A stretch of DNA of 64,000 bases from Rhodocollybia butyracea (taxonomy: Eukaryota > Basidiomycota > Agaricomycetes > Agaricales > Omphalotaceae), in NCBI GenBank assembly GCA_015501585.1, contig JADNRY010000031.1:62001-126000 (forward strand), written 5' to 3'. A program made the position numbers and the translations under genes. Below the pieces are notes generated by a model, which had not been told where the DNA came from, did no database searches, and saw only the letters and a list, made by a program, of their open reading frames with translations. Each line of letters begins with the position of its first letter. The stretch's first letter is position 1. Below, in pieces: positions 1-13,720 of the stretch.

Positions 1-1345
1 CGTCATTCACGGAGAAAAGACGGATACGTCACCACCCTCGTCCTCGCACAGCGTGAGTGAGAGAGAACGGTTGGAGAAAGAACGGGAAGCTGCGAGGAAG
101 CGTAAAGCGGAACAAAAGGAAAAGCAGCGTCAACAGGAGAAGGAGAGGCGAAAGGTTATGGAAGCGCGAGTGACGATGCTTACAGCCAAGATGGTTGAGC
201 GATTAAGGCCGTTTGTTGACGCGAAACATCCGGGAGACAAGGATGACCCCGAAACGCTTGCATTTGAGGCGAAAATGAAGCGCGAGGTGGAGGATCTGAA
301 GTTGGAGAGCTTTGGCATAGAGGTATGTCACACTCTTCATTCCTCATCCGTTTGATACTAACGACAGTAGCTCCTTCATACAATCGGTAATGTCTATATG
401 ATGAAAGCCACTTCATTTTTCAAGTCGAGAAAGTTTTTGGGAATGTAAGATGCTTCCTTTGCCCCGATTTCCGTTTATCCAACGATCTCGATAGTCCCGG
501 CTTTTTTTCGCGTCTCAAGGAAAAAGGGACCCTCGCGAAGGACGTATGGGGAGTGATTGGTAGCGCGTACGCCCCCCTCTATTCACTCCATTTCCTGTGT
601 ACATTGCTGAATCGGTTGCGCTAGGCTGAGCGTCCGAGATACGATGCTGGTAAGTTCGGAACTGTTTCAGCTGTTCCTAAATCTTGATACTGAATGGGCT
701 CCAAACAACCAGGAAATGGAAAAATTACAAGCCAAAGAGGATGTGGATGAAGCGGAACTCAAAACGCTAGAAATGGATGTGACTGGCAAGGTGGGGAGTA
801 TCACTTCCCTTATCGAACCCTCTGTTCTAACGGATGGATCATCTTCAGATAATGCTTGCATCGTGGCGCGGTGCTCGGCTGGAAGTCATACAAGTTTTGA
901 GAGAGGTTGTTGAAAATGTACTAAAGGAACCAGGAACTTCCGAGACTGTTCTTCTCAACCGGGCCAAAGTTAGTACAAATTCAACTTCTCATCAACCACC
1001 CGTGGGGGTGGCTCAATGAAGTTTCGCTGAATTGATACTTTTTACTTTATGTGATCAGGGTTTGATGCTTATGGGAGCGATCTTCAAATCTGCAGAGCCA
1101 GACGAGTCAGACGAAGAGCGGCGTGAATTAGAACGGTACGTTGCCTGCCTACCCTTGTACAAAAAATTTTTTGAGGTTGACATGTGGGGGGTGTTTTTTG
1201 TTTGCTTGGCAGAATGGTCGCTGAAGCTGCCAAACCGAAACCGAAACCCGCAAAGGGCAAGGACGCATCTCGACATTCGCATGTAATGGACAAGAAGTCT
1301 CCCGCCTCAACTCCCGAGCCAGCCACCACTGCACCGGTCTCCTGA
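1..1345 (+). CDS. DnaJ-X domain co-chaperone, 3' part (5' end outside window)
   Basis: The reading frame is open from base 2, so the N-terminal J domain lies upstream of the window. What remains starts with a Lys/Glu/Arg-rich coiled coil (RERLEKEREAARKRK). The DnaJ-X region follows: MVERLRPFVDAKHPGD, LESFGIE, then after an intron LLHTIGNVYMMKATSFFKSR, then FFSRLKEKGTLAKDVWGVIG, and a late block VLREVVENVLKEP with LMLMGAIFKSAEPDE. This order matches yeast Caj1/Djp1-type J proteins, which work with Hsp70; Djp1 aids peroxisomal and mitochondrial import. The tail is basic and Pro/Ala-rich and ends at TGA 1343-1345. At least five introns interrupt it. The family call is firm; the client proteins are unknown. 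Confidence 0.85.
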
Positions 1346-1719
1346 CGATCTTGATATCAAACGATGGAAAACAACCACTAAGTACCCCATCTTTTTTCCA
1401 GGATCCCCTTAAGGAGCTTTGATTTACTTGCCTGAGAGGCTTGTTCGCCGTAGACACTCATATCATCCCGCGATGCTTTTGTTTTGGTTTCCATCCATAA
1501 ACTTTAACTTTACATTACTATTCATTCTTCATTTTTTTTATGCGATCCCGATACACTACTAATCCTAGACTTCTGACATCTTTTTCCGTATGCTAATATG
1601 TTACCCGGATTGTCCATCTCGGCCTGCTCGATCGATATCGCCCTAGGATTTCACTCGAGATAAGCCCCATACTACTCAAACTTTAAAGGTGAAGTGACCT
1701 AGATCAAATAAGTTGTTGT
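1346..1719. other. Convergent intergenic region
   Basis: This stretch separates two genes that point at each other. It is AT-rich with T runs near 1528-1540 and holds only short shadow frames. It most likely carries both 3' UTRs and polyadenylation signals. I see no other element. Confidence 0.6.
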
Positions 1720-3912
1720 TCACAGACCCGATGCAAAAGCCGCTTTCATCTATCGCAGATCGTATTGAGTTTTTCAACTTTCCTTCGACGGAAAAAAAGG
1801 AAATGGGAAGGGAAGACTTACCCCTTGAAAGAGGTATTCATTCTGGAGGATCTGAAGGGAGGTCAACGCCAGACTTCGGGTAGTTATCATATTGGCAGCA
1901 TGTGCCTCCTTTGTGGCTGAGGCCTTTGTGAACGCTGGAGTATGGTTTCCTCCGTTTGGTTTCGTAGGGATAGCTGACAGGAGACACAGAATCAACATTT
2001 AGATGTCCTAGAGAAACGGAAATGGAGGCATTGGCACGTACAATACATCGGGTGCAAGGCGGGCAGATCTGATAAGATATGTGCATCCGAGTTTCTCAGT
2101 GTCATGAGTCGTCCGGAGAGAGGTTCAATACGCACAGAAGCCGACGTTACCCTACCCAAGGCAGGCAGATTCAGGTTTCAATGGGGAGGACATATACAAT
2201 AATGAAAAATCTGTGACAACTTACAAAATCGGTGGAGGCTGATGAACCTTGCTGGGTGACAGAGTGTCCGAAATGTGTCTGAACGACATTCGTAAAAACT
2301 TTGGCTGTTGGAAACCGGTGGTCAAACGGATGGAATGATCTTGGCGAACTCCAAAAACTGACCAAGTACTGGGTTTTGCTTCAGTTCGTAGTATGGTGGC
2401 TCTTGATCGATTTTGACTGTACATCCTGTGGCTAAAGCGGCGGCTCTGGGATTTTATTTTTTTACTTGAGCTCGAACGAGGTGGCCGTTAATATTGCCTA
2501 ATACATACTGGAAGCATTTGAGGACCCTTTCGGTGAGCGTGGAGAGCTCTTCGTAAGTCGAGGCCCGTACTTGCCACCGCAATCTTGCGTTGTCAGGGAT
2601 TACTAGATATATGCGTGCATGTCAATATCATTATGTCTGGCCCGGGGTTCAATGATGATCTAACCATTAGAGATCCAGTCTCTTCCTTCAACGATACCAT
2701 GTGAGCGCTGGGTGGGTTGCATCTGCTGCCGCAGGACAGAGAGGCTGGAATAGGCCAGAAACGCTGCATCCAGTGCGTTGACTCCTTCCCTAGATACCCA
2801 TGAGTAACTGAAATGGGAAACCCCGTAGTTGAGCTCGTACCACGGTGCAGCACCTGCGTGGGCGCTAATAGATATCGGTAAGGAACTTCAAGGGGGATAC
2901 CTGAGGTATCATATGACGAACCTTTTCCCGAGATACTCGACCTCGAAAGTCTGAATAGCAATGGTAGTTCCGAGATCAAATGTGCGCTGAGGCCCCGGAC
3001 CTGGGTGTGACCTGCAGCGCGATCTCAGAGTTGCGTTCAAAGTCAAATGCAGATTTTATACATTACACAGAAATCCATCTCGTCGTATCCACCTCGCTCG
3101 AGGAGGATGATTTTTCCCCCTCCGCCTCTTCCGCTGGAGACCGTTGGGAGATGTCTTATTAAACTGAGGATGTGGGTACGTACCTGGTGTTCCCAGGAGA
3201 ATGATTTTTCCAGGTATGCCGTGAGTCTCGAGAGCAGCTTTTAATGCAACTGCAATCCCGCAGCCACTTGCCGCAATGAGATTGTGACCTATGTATATTC
3301 GAGATACGACAGTCAGCAATTGGTGCACAGTACAAAGACTTCGGAAATACTAACCACACGCATGACCGATGCCGCTCAAAGCGTCCATTTCTAGATGGAT
3401 GTTAGTCAACGTACTACCAACCACGAAATTCAGCAAGCCGTATACCCGAGTTTATACCAATGACCTTGCCGTCAGTGCCATGGCTATATTCTGCTTTCCA
3501 AGCTGTCTCAAGACCAAGGTATCCAGAAGTTACATTGAATCCGTGATGTTGCATAAACGCTGTTAGGGTATCTCGAGCGAATCTGATACTGCATTATAGA
3601 CGGCCGGCTACAGGCTTAGATACAGGGAAGCAAACAGACCTTTCTTCGAAACCGATTTCGGGATGGTCTACGTATGTACCAAATTTAGTATTAACGACAC
3701 CAGTACAAGCCTAATTATCTGGACACACCGTGAATTTTCGTACTCAATTGATAGAGCTCAGGGTCGAGTTCATTCAGGATTTCATTGATCGTTTTTTCTG
3801 CAGGATCTTGAACTGTAGTATTCTGAGCAGTATAAGGGGGTAAGACACAGTCCGAAACGGATTGTTTATTATTAGTCGGTACGCCCCATTCCGAGGGTGC
3901 GTAAAAGTCCAA
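1720..3912 (-). CDS. M20 family amidohydrolase, PM20D2-like
   Basis: Joined minus-strand exons read as a zinc-dependent M20 peptidase/amidohydrolase of the PM20D2 type, which hydrolyses dipeptide or N-acyl amide bonds. The first exon has [22 protein letters not shown], followed by DHPEIGFEE. The metal motif [13 protein letters not shown] is split by an intron near 3300-3365. Downstream come GKIILLGTP with the EEGGGGK segment, [36 protein letters not shown] and [13 protein letters not shown]. The C-terminal part has [13 protein letters not shown] and [17 protein letters not shown], then a short last exon ending in MKAAFASGL and a stop at 1720-1722. At least eight introns are present. The true start is unclear: no ATG is in frame at the first recognisable exon, so a short upstream exon is likely, perhaps from the ATG near 4135. 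The family is certain; the substrate is not. Confidence 0.8.
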
Positions 3913-4670
3913 GTTATGCGAAGAGGTACATCGCGCCTGTAGAGAAATTAGACCCAGGGAGATTATCTTTTAGAGGTATGTGCCTTTTCGTTTTTATAAT
4001 TTGATACAGACGGCACTTTTGTCGCCGGTGATGTCTCTTGTTTTCTTTTGGGGAACCGTAGTAGTTTGAAGCCTCCAAAACAGCCTATAGCTGTCCCGTC
4101 GTTGTCAGAGTTTGATACCATTGACGAGTACGTGGTTGGTACGTGGGGAAAAGAGACAGAATAAGAGCTACAAATTCAAGTCTCGCGCCGCTCCGGCGCC
4201 TTCATGAATCAAAACTTTCGCATGATTTTGATAGTCATTGCTCCGCCATCCACGGGGATTTATGATCAAGTCGGGTGTAGTCGGCGTTCAAGGTTTTTCA
4301 AGAGTTGTAAGACTTGCAAAAAAGTGAAAGTCGAGGTTCTAACCATGGCCATGGCTTTTTTTCTGAACGAAGCGTACGAAGCGGTTGAGATTGAGTTAAA
4401 GCAAAGGAAGGGTAAGTTTACTACATGGCATGATCCAGCCTGAACGTCGGTTGCAGAGATGCTCCGAGTGGGAAGTTACACGTTATCTTTAATATCACGC
4501 GAGAGGGGAGGATACACGTCAAAGCGCGAAGTTTCCAGCGGTTTGAAGTGATAGCCGGTCAAAGCAAGCTATCGCAAAGAATCGCATTTTCCACGTGGAT
4601 AGAGGTCATGTGAGGTCAATGCCGGCCCGGTGATCGAACTCATAGCTGTTGTCTTGACTCTGTTGGAAAC
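3913..4670. promoter_or_regulatory. Divergent intergenic region between the M20 gene and TOR
   Basis: This is the space between two divergent genes. It probably contains the missing first exon of the M20 gene, since an open stretch from an ATG near 4135 (minus strand) ends at a possible donor near 4062. It also holds the promoters of both genes. A frame at 4204-4443 (+) has no family resemblance and was not called. I see no repeat or RNA gene here. Confidence 0.5.
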
Positions 4671-7600
4671 ATGGCGTCTGCTTTGCAGACTGCTCAGACA
4701 GATGTTCTCTCGTCCATATTTCAAGGTCTCAAAAACAAAAACCATGATACAAGATCTCAGTCTGCTGTCGAATTGCGGCGCTATGTATGATATCTATCCG
4801 CCACAGTAGTTGTTCTATTAACCATGGACCCTTAGGTCGCGACTACGGTTGCTGAAATGTCCTCAGATACCGCTGCGAAACTATGGGATGACAATATCAA
4901 TAGAAGAATATTCGAGCTAATGCACAGTCAGAATACAGCGGAGAACTTCGGGGGCTTGCTGGCTATTGGTGCGATAACCTCTTTTCTCCTTGTGTTGCCT
5001 CTCTCATGCAGGTTTTCCAGACCAGCTACTTGACATCGAGTCCGAAGAGACTATAGAATCGAAGCGAAATTTGTTCAGATTCTACAATTACGTGAAGCAC
5101 CTGCTTCCCAATCCCGATGTTAATCTCATGTTGGCTGCCTCGAAAACTTTGGGGCAAATAGCGGAAATTGGTGGCTCCGCATTCGGCGAACGGTTCATGG
5201 ACTTTGAAGTTCCAGCAGCGATTGACCTCATCCATGACAAGCAGGAATCTAAACAAGAATCTCCGAGATACGCTGGTGTCCTTATCCTCAAAGAGCTTGC
5301 CAGGAACAGTCCAACCTACTTCCATTCTCATATCAGTCTAGTCTTCGACAATATCCTAATCACTTTGCGTGACCCCCGTGTTATCGTCCGTGAAGGGTCA
5401 GCGGAACTACTGGCTGCTTGCCTTGAAATCGTCACTCAGCGAGAGCGTCAGCCTCGAAGCCCTTTTTTGACCAAGATATTACAAGACGCGCAAGCCGGCT
5501 TGAAACTATCACAACCCGAGATTATCCACGGATCTCTCCTTACTTATCGGGAACTACTATTATTTGGAGGGATGGTACGTTTCGATTGTGGCGTTTTTTT
5601 TGTTTTTAGTGTGAATTCTTCTGCCAGTTCATGAAAGAAAACTTTACGGATTCCGCAGAGAATATACTCCGCTTCAAGACCCATCGGGATAACCTTGTTC
5701 GGAAAATGGTTATTACACTGATACCTGTGTTGGCTCAGTACGATACACAAACGTTCACAGAACATTTTCTTCATAAGGCTATGGGTCATCTTTTGCAGCA
5801 ATTGGAGAAATCTAATGAACGGCACTACGGTGAGCTGCATGTGGTCATAATGTTGACTTGATTGTCCTCAACATTTACAAGCCTTCATTGCAATCGGCCA
5901 TACGGCAAAGCAAGTCGGAAGTGATATGAAGCCATTTTTGGATTCCATTATGAAACATATCAAGAGCGGCCTGCAATCGCGCGGGTATGGATGTTTGTCT
6001 GTCTGCGCCTTCTTCTCTTACAAGGAAACTTTAGAAGGAAAAATGCCCTTTCTGAAGAGCCCATCTTCCAATGTGTTGGCATGTTGGCAGAAGCCGTGGG
6101 TCCTAATCTAACCAAGCTCCTCCACGATCAACTTGACCTTATGTTTGCCTGCGGCTTGAGCGAACCATTGGTTCAAGCTCTCACGTATATTGCTCGCGAT
6201 ATTCCGCCCCTGCTGAAGACCATTCAAGGTAGTTTTTGCTCACATCCGCTCAAGACTTCTTTGTTGATTTCGTGTCAGACCGGCTCCTTGAATTGCTATG
6301 CGTAACTTTAAGCGGGCAATCCTATAAAACTATAGGTGCCCCACCTTCTTTGGGCAGACCTGAAGTTACCACTCTCAATAGAGATATCAATGTTTCGCAA
6401 GTACGCATATCCATCAGTTTTGTTATACGTTATTAATTGTCATGGCAGGTTAATGGAAATGGGAAAGATTCCGAACTTATAACACTGTCCTTGAAAACTC
6501 TCGGAGGTTTCGATTTCAATGGTAAGTCAATTCTACCATTTTTGAGCTTGCGCTTAGGAATTTTTAGGACATACGCTGAATGAAGTCGTGCGAAGCTGTG
6601 CACTACCATATTTAGAGGACGATCATCCCGAGGTTAGACGTGCGGCTGCTTTGACTTGTTGTCGGCTCTTCATGTACGATCCGATTTGCTACCAAGCAAG
6701 TAGCCATGCCATAGAGGTTATAAGTGATGTTCTAGACAAACTCTTGACTGTTGGAATTGCTGACCCCGGTAAGTATTGTGTCTGTAGTGAGCTCCCATGC
6801 TGATATTATCCTGAAGACTCCACGATACGACACACTGTCCTTTCTTCGCTACACGAACGTTTCGACAAACATCTTGCTCAAGCCGAGAACGTCCGGTCAT
6901 TGTTCATTGCGCTCAACGACGAAGTTTTCGATAATCGACTCAAGGCAGTGAATCTGATAGGACGACTCGCGAAGCATAATCCTGCATATGTGATGCCCTC
7001 GCTCCGCAAAGCACTGATCCAACTTTTAACAGAATTAGAGTACTCCACTGTGCGGTATGTTTCCTAACTTTGAAGATATCGAAACGATGAGGCTGACTAC
7101 TATTTAGACGCAGTCGAGAAGAGTGCTCGAATATCCTCAGTGCTTTGATTCAAGCCACACAACGTATAATCAAACCCTATGCTATTCCTATGCTGGCTGT
7201 GCTTCTTCGCAAAGCCAACGATCCTAATCCCAATGTGGCTGCTCATATCATGCTTAGTCTTGGAGAGCTAACTTGTGCAGCCGGGGAAAGCGCTCTACCT
7301 CATATCCCGGAACTCATGCCCGTTATCCTTTCAAAGCTTTCCGACACATCTCTGACCAAAAGGGACGCAGCGCTCAAAACTCTCGGACAAGTCTGCTCCA
7401 GCACGGGATATGTTATCACCCCGTTAGTTGACCACCCGCAGCTGCTTCAGGTGCTGTGGAAGATTCTAAAGGCTGAACCTGTCCAAACTGTACGACGGGA
7501 AGTTGTAAAAGTTCTCGGTATTTTGGGAGCTGTGGATCCATATCGACGAAAGGTACGTGGACTGAAAATATTGTTCAGCAATAGTTTCATAACTTTTTCC

Positions 7601-10600
7601 TCGTAGGATAAAAACGCGGATGATGCCACGAGCGAAACCGCTGTTATGGCCGTAAACCAAGTTCCAATAAGCCAGTCAGGACCTCTGAGTGCCTCCGATG
7701 ACTACTTCCAGACTGTGGTGATCACTTCACTACTTGCTGTATTGAAAGATCCTGCACTTGGTAGTCACCATCATGCTGTGATTGAAGCAATCATGTCCAT
7801 ATTCAAAACTCAAGGTCTGAAATCTGTAGCCTTCCTCCCTCAGGTGCATATTGTGTTTGTTCGACGAGCTTTCAAATATTGAAACATGTTTTAGATCATT
7901 CCTGCTTTCGCCACTGTAACACGAACCTCCTCAGCTCGGTACCAAGAATTTCATCTACAACAATTTGCCATTTTGGTTGGTATTCTGAAGCAACACATTC
8001 GCAACTATACACGTGATATATTCGACCTCATCAATCATCTTTGGGAGAATGTCACCCTCCAGCTGCCAATTGTATCTCTAATCGAAGCTCTAGGGAAAGC
8101 TTTGAATGCGGAATTCAAGCAATTCCTCTCTGGAATCATCCCCTTGGTCCTCAAGGTATTCGACGGTGATCTAACCGACAAAAAGATCAATACTCAGATC
8201 AAAGTCCTGGATGCCTTTCAAACTTTTGGAGCCAACATCGAAGAGTACCTACATCTGGTTATCCCAGTCATTGTTAAATCATACGAACGTATTGACGGAA
8301 CTGTGGCTCTACGCAAGAGAGCGATTCAGACCATCGACGGCCTATCTAAAAGAGTCAATTTCTCTGACCACGCATCGCGCATAGTGCATCCGTTGGTTCG
8401 TGTGCTCGACAATTCTAGTCAAGACGTTCGAATGGCAGTTTTGGATACGATGTGCTCGCTGGCAATACAGCTTGGCTCGGATTTCGCTATTTTTGTACCT
8501 ACGATCAACAAGGTACTTATCATTCATCATGTTTATCACAATTCACTCATACAATGCTTTCAGGCTGTGCTAAGGAATCGGATTACTCACCCTCGCTATG
8601 AAGGCCTAATTTCAAAACTACTCAATGGAGAGCGATTACCCCAAGACTCCGGACCTAGTGACCCGATGTAAGTTAATGTGCCATTAGCTGTTCTGTACCC
8701 TTTTAACGTTCGGCTGCCCAGTCCTAATGAAAGCGCAAGGGGATCCGAATTCTCTGCCCCTGCTGAGAGCGCCAGAATGGTTGTTAACCAGCAGCATCTG
8801 AAACAGGCATGGGATACTTCTGACGTTGCCACCAGGGAGGACTGGACTGCTTGGATGCATAAGCTGAGCGTAGAGTTCATGAAAGAGTCACCATCACATG
8901 CGCTCCGTGCCTGCATGAGCCTGGTTGACGTCCATACTCCTTTGGCGAAGGAGCTATTCAATGCCGCTTTCTTGTCGTGTTGGGTGGAGCTTTACGATCA
9001 ATATCAGGTTTGTCGATTCACAATGTGCGTTACCCAAAGCTTTTGAACTTGGTTGTCACTAGGAAGATCTCATTCGAAGTATCGAAACGGCTATCTCTGC
9101 GCCTGCTGCACCCTCCGAACTTATTCACCGATGGCTCAATCTAGCCGAATTCATGGAACATGAAGAAAAACCACTTCCGATAGAACATCGTACTCTGGGC
9201 GAGTATGCTCAGAAGTACATGGCCTACGCAAAGGCTCTGCACTACAAAGAACTTGAGTATTGGTCAGAACCATCACCATCTACCATCGAAGCCCTTATCA
9301 CTATCAACACTCGCTTACAACAACATGATGCTGCATGGGGAACGTTGCTTATGGCGCGGGAGCAGTACGATGTCACTAGACACGAGGAATGGTATGAGAG
9401 GCTTGGGAGATGGCAAGAAGCTCTTCAAGTTTACAACAGAAGGGCAGAAATAGAACCAAATGCTCCTGGTGTTCAAATTGGACGCATGAAGTGCCTCAAT
9501 GCTCTGGGTGAATGGGACCAGCTAGCCACTCAGGTTGACGAAATATGGGATCACGCAAACCATGAAGATCGTCGTGAGATTGGACCGATCGCTGCTGCTG
9601 CTGCTTGGTCGTTGAACGAATGGGATTCGATGGACGATTACATTGCCACGATGAGACCTGATTCGCCTGATCGTGCCTTTTATCGCGCCATCTTATCCAT
9701 ACACCAGAACCAATTCTCCAAAGCGAAAACACATATCGCGAAAGCCAGGGACCTCCTTTATCCTGAATTAACATCGTTTATCGGCGAAGGCTATGTCAGC
9801 TCATACAAGTCAGTTCACCGAATGTCTTGTGTTCTTATCTAACGTTTCTTTCAGTATCATGGTTCGCGCTCAAATGCTTTCGGAACTCGAAGAAATCATT
9901 TCCTACAAGCAGAGTTCTGATCAACCCGATCGTCAAGCCACTATGCGTAGGACTTGGATGAAACGGTAAAAATGCTCTTTATTATCTCGTAGTGTTTCCC
10001 TGACCTGTACCAGGCTGCAAGGGTGCCAGCGTGACGTGGAAGTTTGGCAACGAATATTACAAGTTCGCACCTTGGTGCTGAAACCGGATGAGGCGCCGCA
10101 AATGTGGATTAAATTTGCTAATCTTTGCCGAAAGTCAGACCGTATGATACTTGCCGAGAAGACTCTTGAATCTCTGCTCTCGAGTGACAGGGTAAGTATG
10201 CTCAGCCTTTCCGGAATAGAAATATCTTTGATCATCCTTTTTGACAGAGCCATCATCCTATACGCGAACAGCAAAGTCTAAAAGCTTCGCCCGATGTCGT
10301 TTATGCCCATCTTAAGTATATGTGGGCTAATGGTCACCAGCAAGATAGCTTCAACTATTTGAAAGAGTTTTCAACGAAAGTTTCTCATGACATGATGGAA
10401 AACGACCAACGAACCTCAGCGATGCGACAGCGAGGCGATCAGCTTTCTCGATTACTTGCACGGTGCTACTTCAAATTAGGGGATTGGCAGGTTCAGCTAA
10501 CCGACAACTGGGGCTCTGTGAGCTGTTTTCTTTGCATACCACCCAAACGTCTAACAATTCCCGTGTAGGATCCTCAATTGGTCAAAAACATCCTCAGTTG

Positions 10601-13423
10601 CTACGTTGAAGCAACCCGACATGACCCAGACTGGTACAAGGCTTGGCATACCTGGGCCTTAGCAAATATAGAAGTAGTAAGCTACTTTGACAACCAGAGA
10701 GAAAGCGGACACAATGTCTCGTCGGCTGCTATCGCAAACCATGCTGTTCAGGCAATTGAAGGTGCGGAATAGTTTTTTAACTAGTGAGGTTTCTCATGGC
10801 AATACAGGCTTGTTCCAGTCAATCTCGTTACGAAATCAGGACGCGTTGCAAGATACTCTTCGTCTTTTGACGCTTTGGTTCAAGTTTGGATCGCACGAGA
10901 CTGTTAGCAACGCGATGACCCAAGGCTTCGCCAAAGTTGGTATTGATACCTGGCTTCACGTTATCCCTCAAGTAAGTATGTCTGCACTCTTCGATGTGCC
11001 TGTCGTTGATCTCTTTAACCCAGATCATTGCTCGCATTCAAACCCCGAACCTGCTCATTCGACGAACCATTCACAATGTCCTGATCAATATTGGGAAACA
11101 CCATCCTCAGGCTCTAATTTATCCACTTACTGTAGCCTCTAAATCTTCCAGTGAGACGCGCGCGGACGCTGCAATCACCATCATGAACGAGATGCGAGAC
11201 CATAGTTTGGAAATTGTGCAACAGGTACACAACTGTTATGAAACATCGAGACAGAGACTGAACTCAATCTAGGCACTCATTGTCAGCCACGAGATAATTC
11301 GCATTGCTATACTTTGGCACGAGCAATGGCATGAAGCTCTAGAGGAGGCATCTCGTCTCTACTTCACCGAGAAAAACCCCGAAGGCATGATTGCAGTTCT
11401 TGAGCCCTTACACGCCAAGCTGGAAGAGGTAATCGCGTTAGACAAACCGTCTTGATGATTCTCATTCCGTCACTCTTTCAGGGTCCGCAAACTGCACGAG
11501 AGACATCTTTCGGCCAAGTCTTTGGACGCGAATTAGCAGAAGCCCGGGAAGTCTGTCGTCGATACCGTATACACGGAGAGACAAGTGAACTCGACAAAGC
11601 TTGGGATATATATTACACTGTAAGGCCGCGTAACCTGAGTGCGCGTCGTCCACTAACCCGAGGAACAGGTTTTCAAGAAGATTGAGAAGCAACTCCCGAA
11701 TCTTCTAACATTAGACCTGCAATACGTTTCACCAGTGCTTTTAGCAATCAGAAATCTCAAATTAGCAGTTCCAGGTAAGTAAATCTTCGAAATGTGGAAA
11801 CTTGCCCTTACTATCCTTTAATCAGGAACTTATCAAAGTGGACGCGAAGTCGTTACCATTGCAAGCTTCGCCCAGAAACTCTCTGTTATTGTTTCAAAGC
11901 AGCGCCCTCGTCGCTTCTCGTTGAAAGGCAGTGACGGTAGAGATTATCAATACATCCTCAAAGGTCGGTCTTGTTCTCTATTTACTGACTGAAGTTAATG
12001 TGTGATTATAATCGACAGGCCACGAAGATCTTCGCCAAGACGAGCGGGTAATGCAGCTATTCAGTCTAGTGAACAACCTACTCTCAGTCGATAACTTGAG
12101 CTACATGCGACGTTTGCACATTCAGCGATATTCTATTATACCTCTAGCTCCGAACGCAGGCCTTCTGGGACTAGTGCAAGGCAGTGATACTTTGCATGTT
12201 CTAGTTCGAGACTATCGAGATTCCAGAAAAGTACTACTCAACATTGAATACCGGCTCATGCTCCAGGTATGCAATCAAAGTACTATGTGTTCACTATACT
12301 CAACATCCTATGCGTAGATGGCCCCAGACTATGAGAATCTCACTCTCCTCCAGAAGGTCGAAGTGTTTGAATACGCTTCGGAGAATACAACGGGGCAAGA
12401 TCTTTATCGAGTTTTGTGGCTCAAGAGTCAAAACTCAGAACACTGGCTTGAACGTCGGGCTTCCTATACCCGTTCGCTCGCTGTGAATAGTATGGTTGGA
12501 CACATACTGGGGCTAGGCGATCGTCATCCGTCGAATATACTCGTAGAAAGGAGCACTGGAAAAGTCATCAATTGCGACTTTGGCGATTGTTTTGAAGTTG
12601 CTATGATGCGGGAGAAGTTCCCTGAGACAGTTCCTTTCCGATTAACCAGAATGCTGACGCAAGCAATGGAGGTGAGTCTATCATCCGATTAATGATACCT
12701 CTACTATATTGATTCTTTGCAACGCAGGTCAGTGGTATCGAAGGAAGTTTCCGAAATACATGCGAGATCACGATGAAGGTACTGAGGGACAACAAAGAGT
12801 CCCTGATGGCGGTACTAGAAGCATTCGTGTATGACCCATTGATTAGTTGGAGGTTAATGCAAACCGATGAAGGAAGGAGGATTGAAGGTCAGTGCAGTCG
12901 GTAGTCATCCCACGTAGGAATGCTTACAAGTATCTTTAGACCCAAATAACGCCGCTGAATTAGTTCGAGCTACGGCTCATCCACAAGGGCCCGTACGACG
13001 TAAATTTAGAGCAGACGAGAACGACATCTTTGGTGGTGCGTCCCTGGTTTATTACTGGGTTCTGTGTTTCTGATTCTTTGCACTTCTAGAAGTTGATCAA
13101 GTAATTGGAAGCACGATTGCAGGAGAGCAAGTCGTTCGCGAGGTCCGAAATGACCGTGCTGTAGCGGTGTATGAACGTGTACAGAAAAAACTGACTGGTA
13201 AGAAGGGAGTCAATCGTGAGCTATCTTGAATACTAAATGAATGACTTCCAGGACGCGACTTCGACCCCGAAGATTCACTTTCAGTAAAGTCTCAGGTAGA
13301 CAAGTTGATCAATCAGGCTACTTCGCTAGAGAATCTGTGTCAACTCTTTTCTGGATGGTGAGATCGTCACACAATTTTCTTATCCATTGACTGATTATCC
13401 TTTTCAGGTGTGCGTTCTGGTAA
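4671..13423 (+). CDS. TOR: TOR serine/threonine protein kinase (target of rapamycin)
   Basis: Complete PI3K-related kinase, roughly 2,300-2,400 residues over about 25-30 exons; the catalytic core of TORC1 and/or TORC2, which couples nutrients to growth. ATG 4671 opens [24 protein letters not shown] repeats run to about 8650 ([36 protein letters not shown]). The FAT domain spans about 8800-11250 ([20 protein letters not shown]). The FRB domain begins near 11310 ([18 protein letters not shown]) and ends in AWDIYYTVF. The kinase domain has [18 protein letters not shown], the catalytic loop [12 protein letters not shown] and the Mg motif [11 protein letters not shown] (about 12520-12605). The FATC tail ends in FSGWCAFW with TAA at 13421-13423. 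The FRB serine equivalent to human S2035 (TCT at 11351-11353) and the WD...F rapamycin contacts are kept. Nothing is broken. Confidence 0.96.
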
Positions 13424-13720
13424 ACAATCTATCGTATCGCTATTTTAGTCTTGTATTATGCAGTCAATCGTATTATAACATGCAGCAGTGTAGTAAATTA
13501 GTTTTGAAAAGCTGAGTCGTCATCACCACTCTGTGCCCCTAACTTTTGGAAGCTGAACTTTAACGCTTTAGCACCCGTGAGTGCTTTTCCATAGTTCAAA
13601 ATATCTTAGTTACCGCGCATTAGCCCCACTGTAAATACCACAACTTTGAGGTACAAATTCCTCATTCAGTAAAATGACTCTGGAGACGAGATGAATATCA
13701 AACTAATGATAGTACTGCCA
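13424..13720. other. Convergent 3' intergenic region TOR / ARP8
   Basis: About 300 bases lie between two facing stop codons. The stretch is AT-rich, without open frames of note. It probably holds both 3' UTRs. Confidence 0.55.

Noticed and set aside
4204..4443. 79-codon frame with a CKTCKK motif suggesting a zinc-cluster factor
   Set aside because: Only part of a C6 motif is present, with no partner exons and no homology that I can recognise; it lies in the promoter between two divergent genes.
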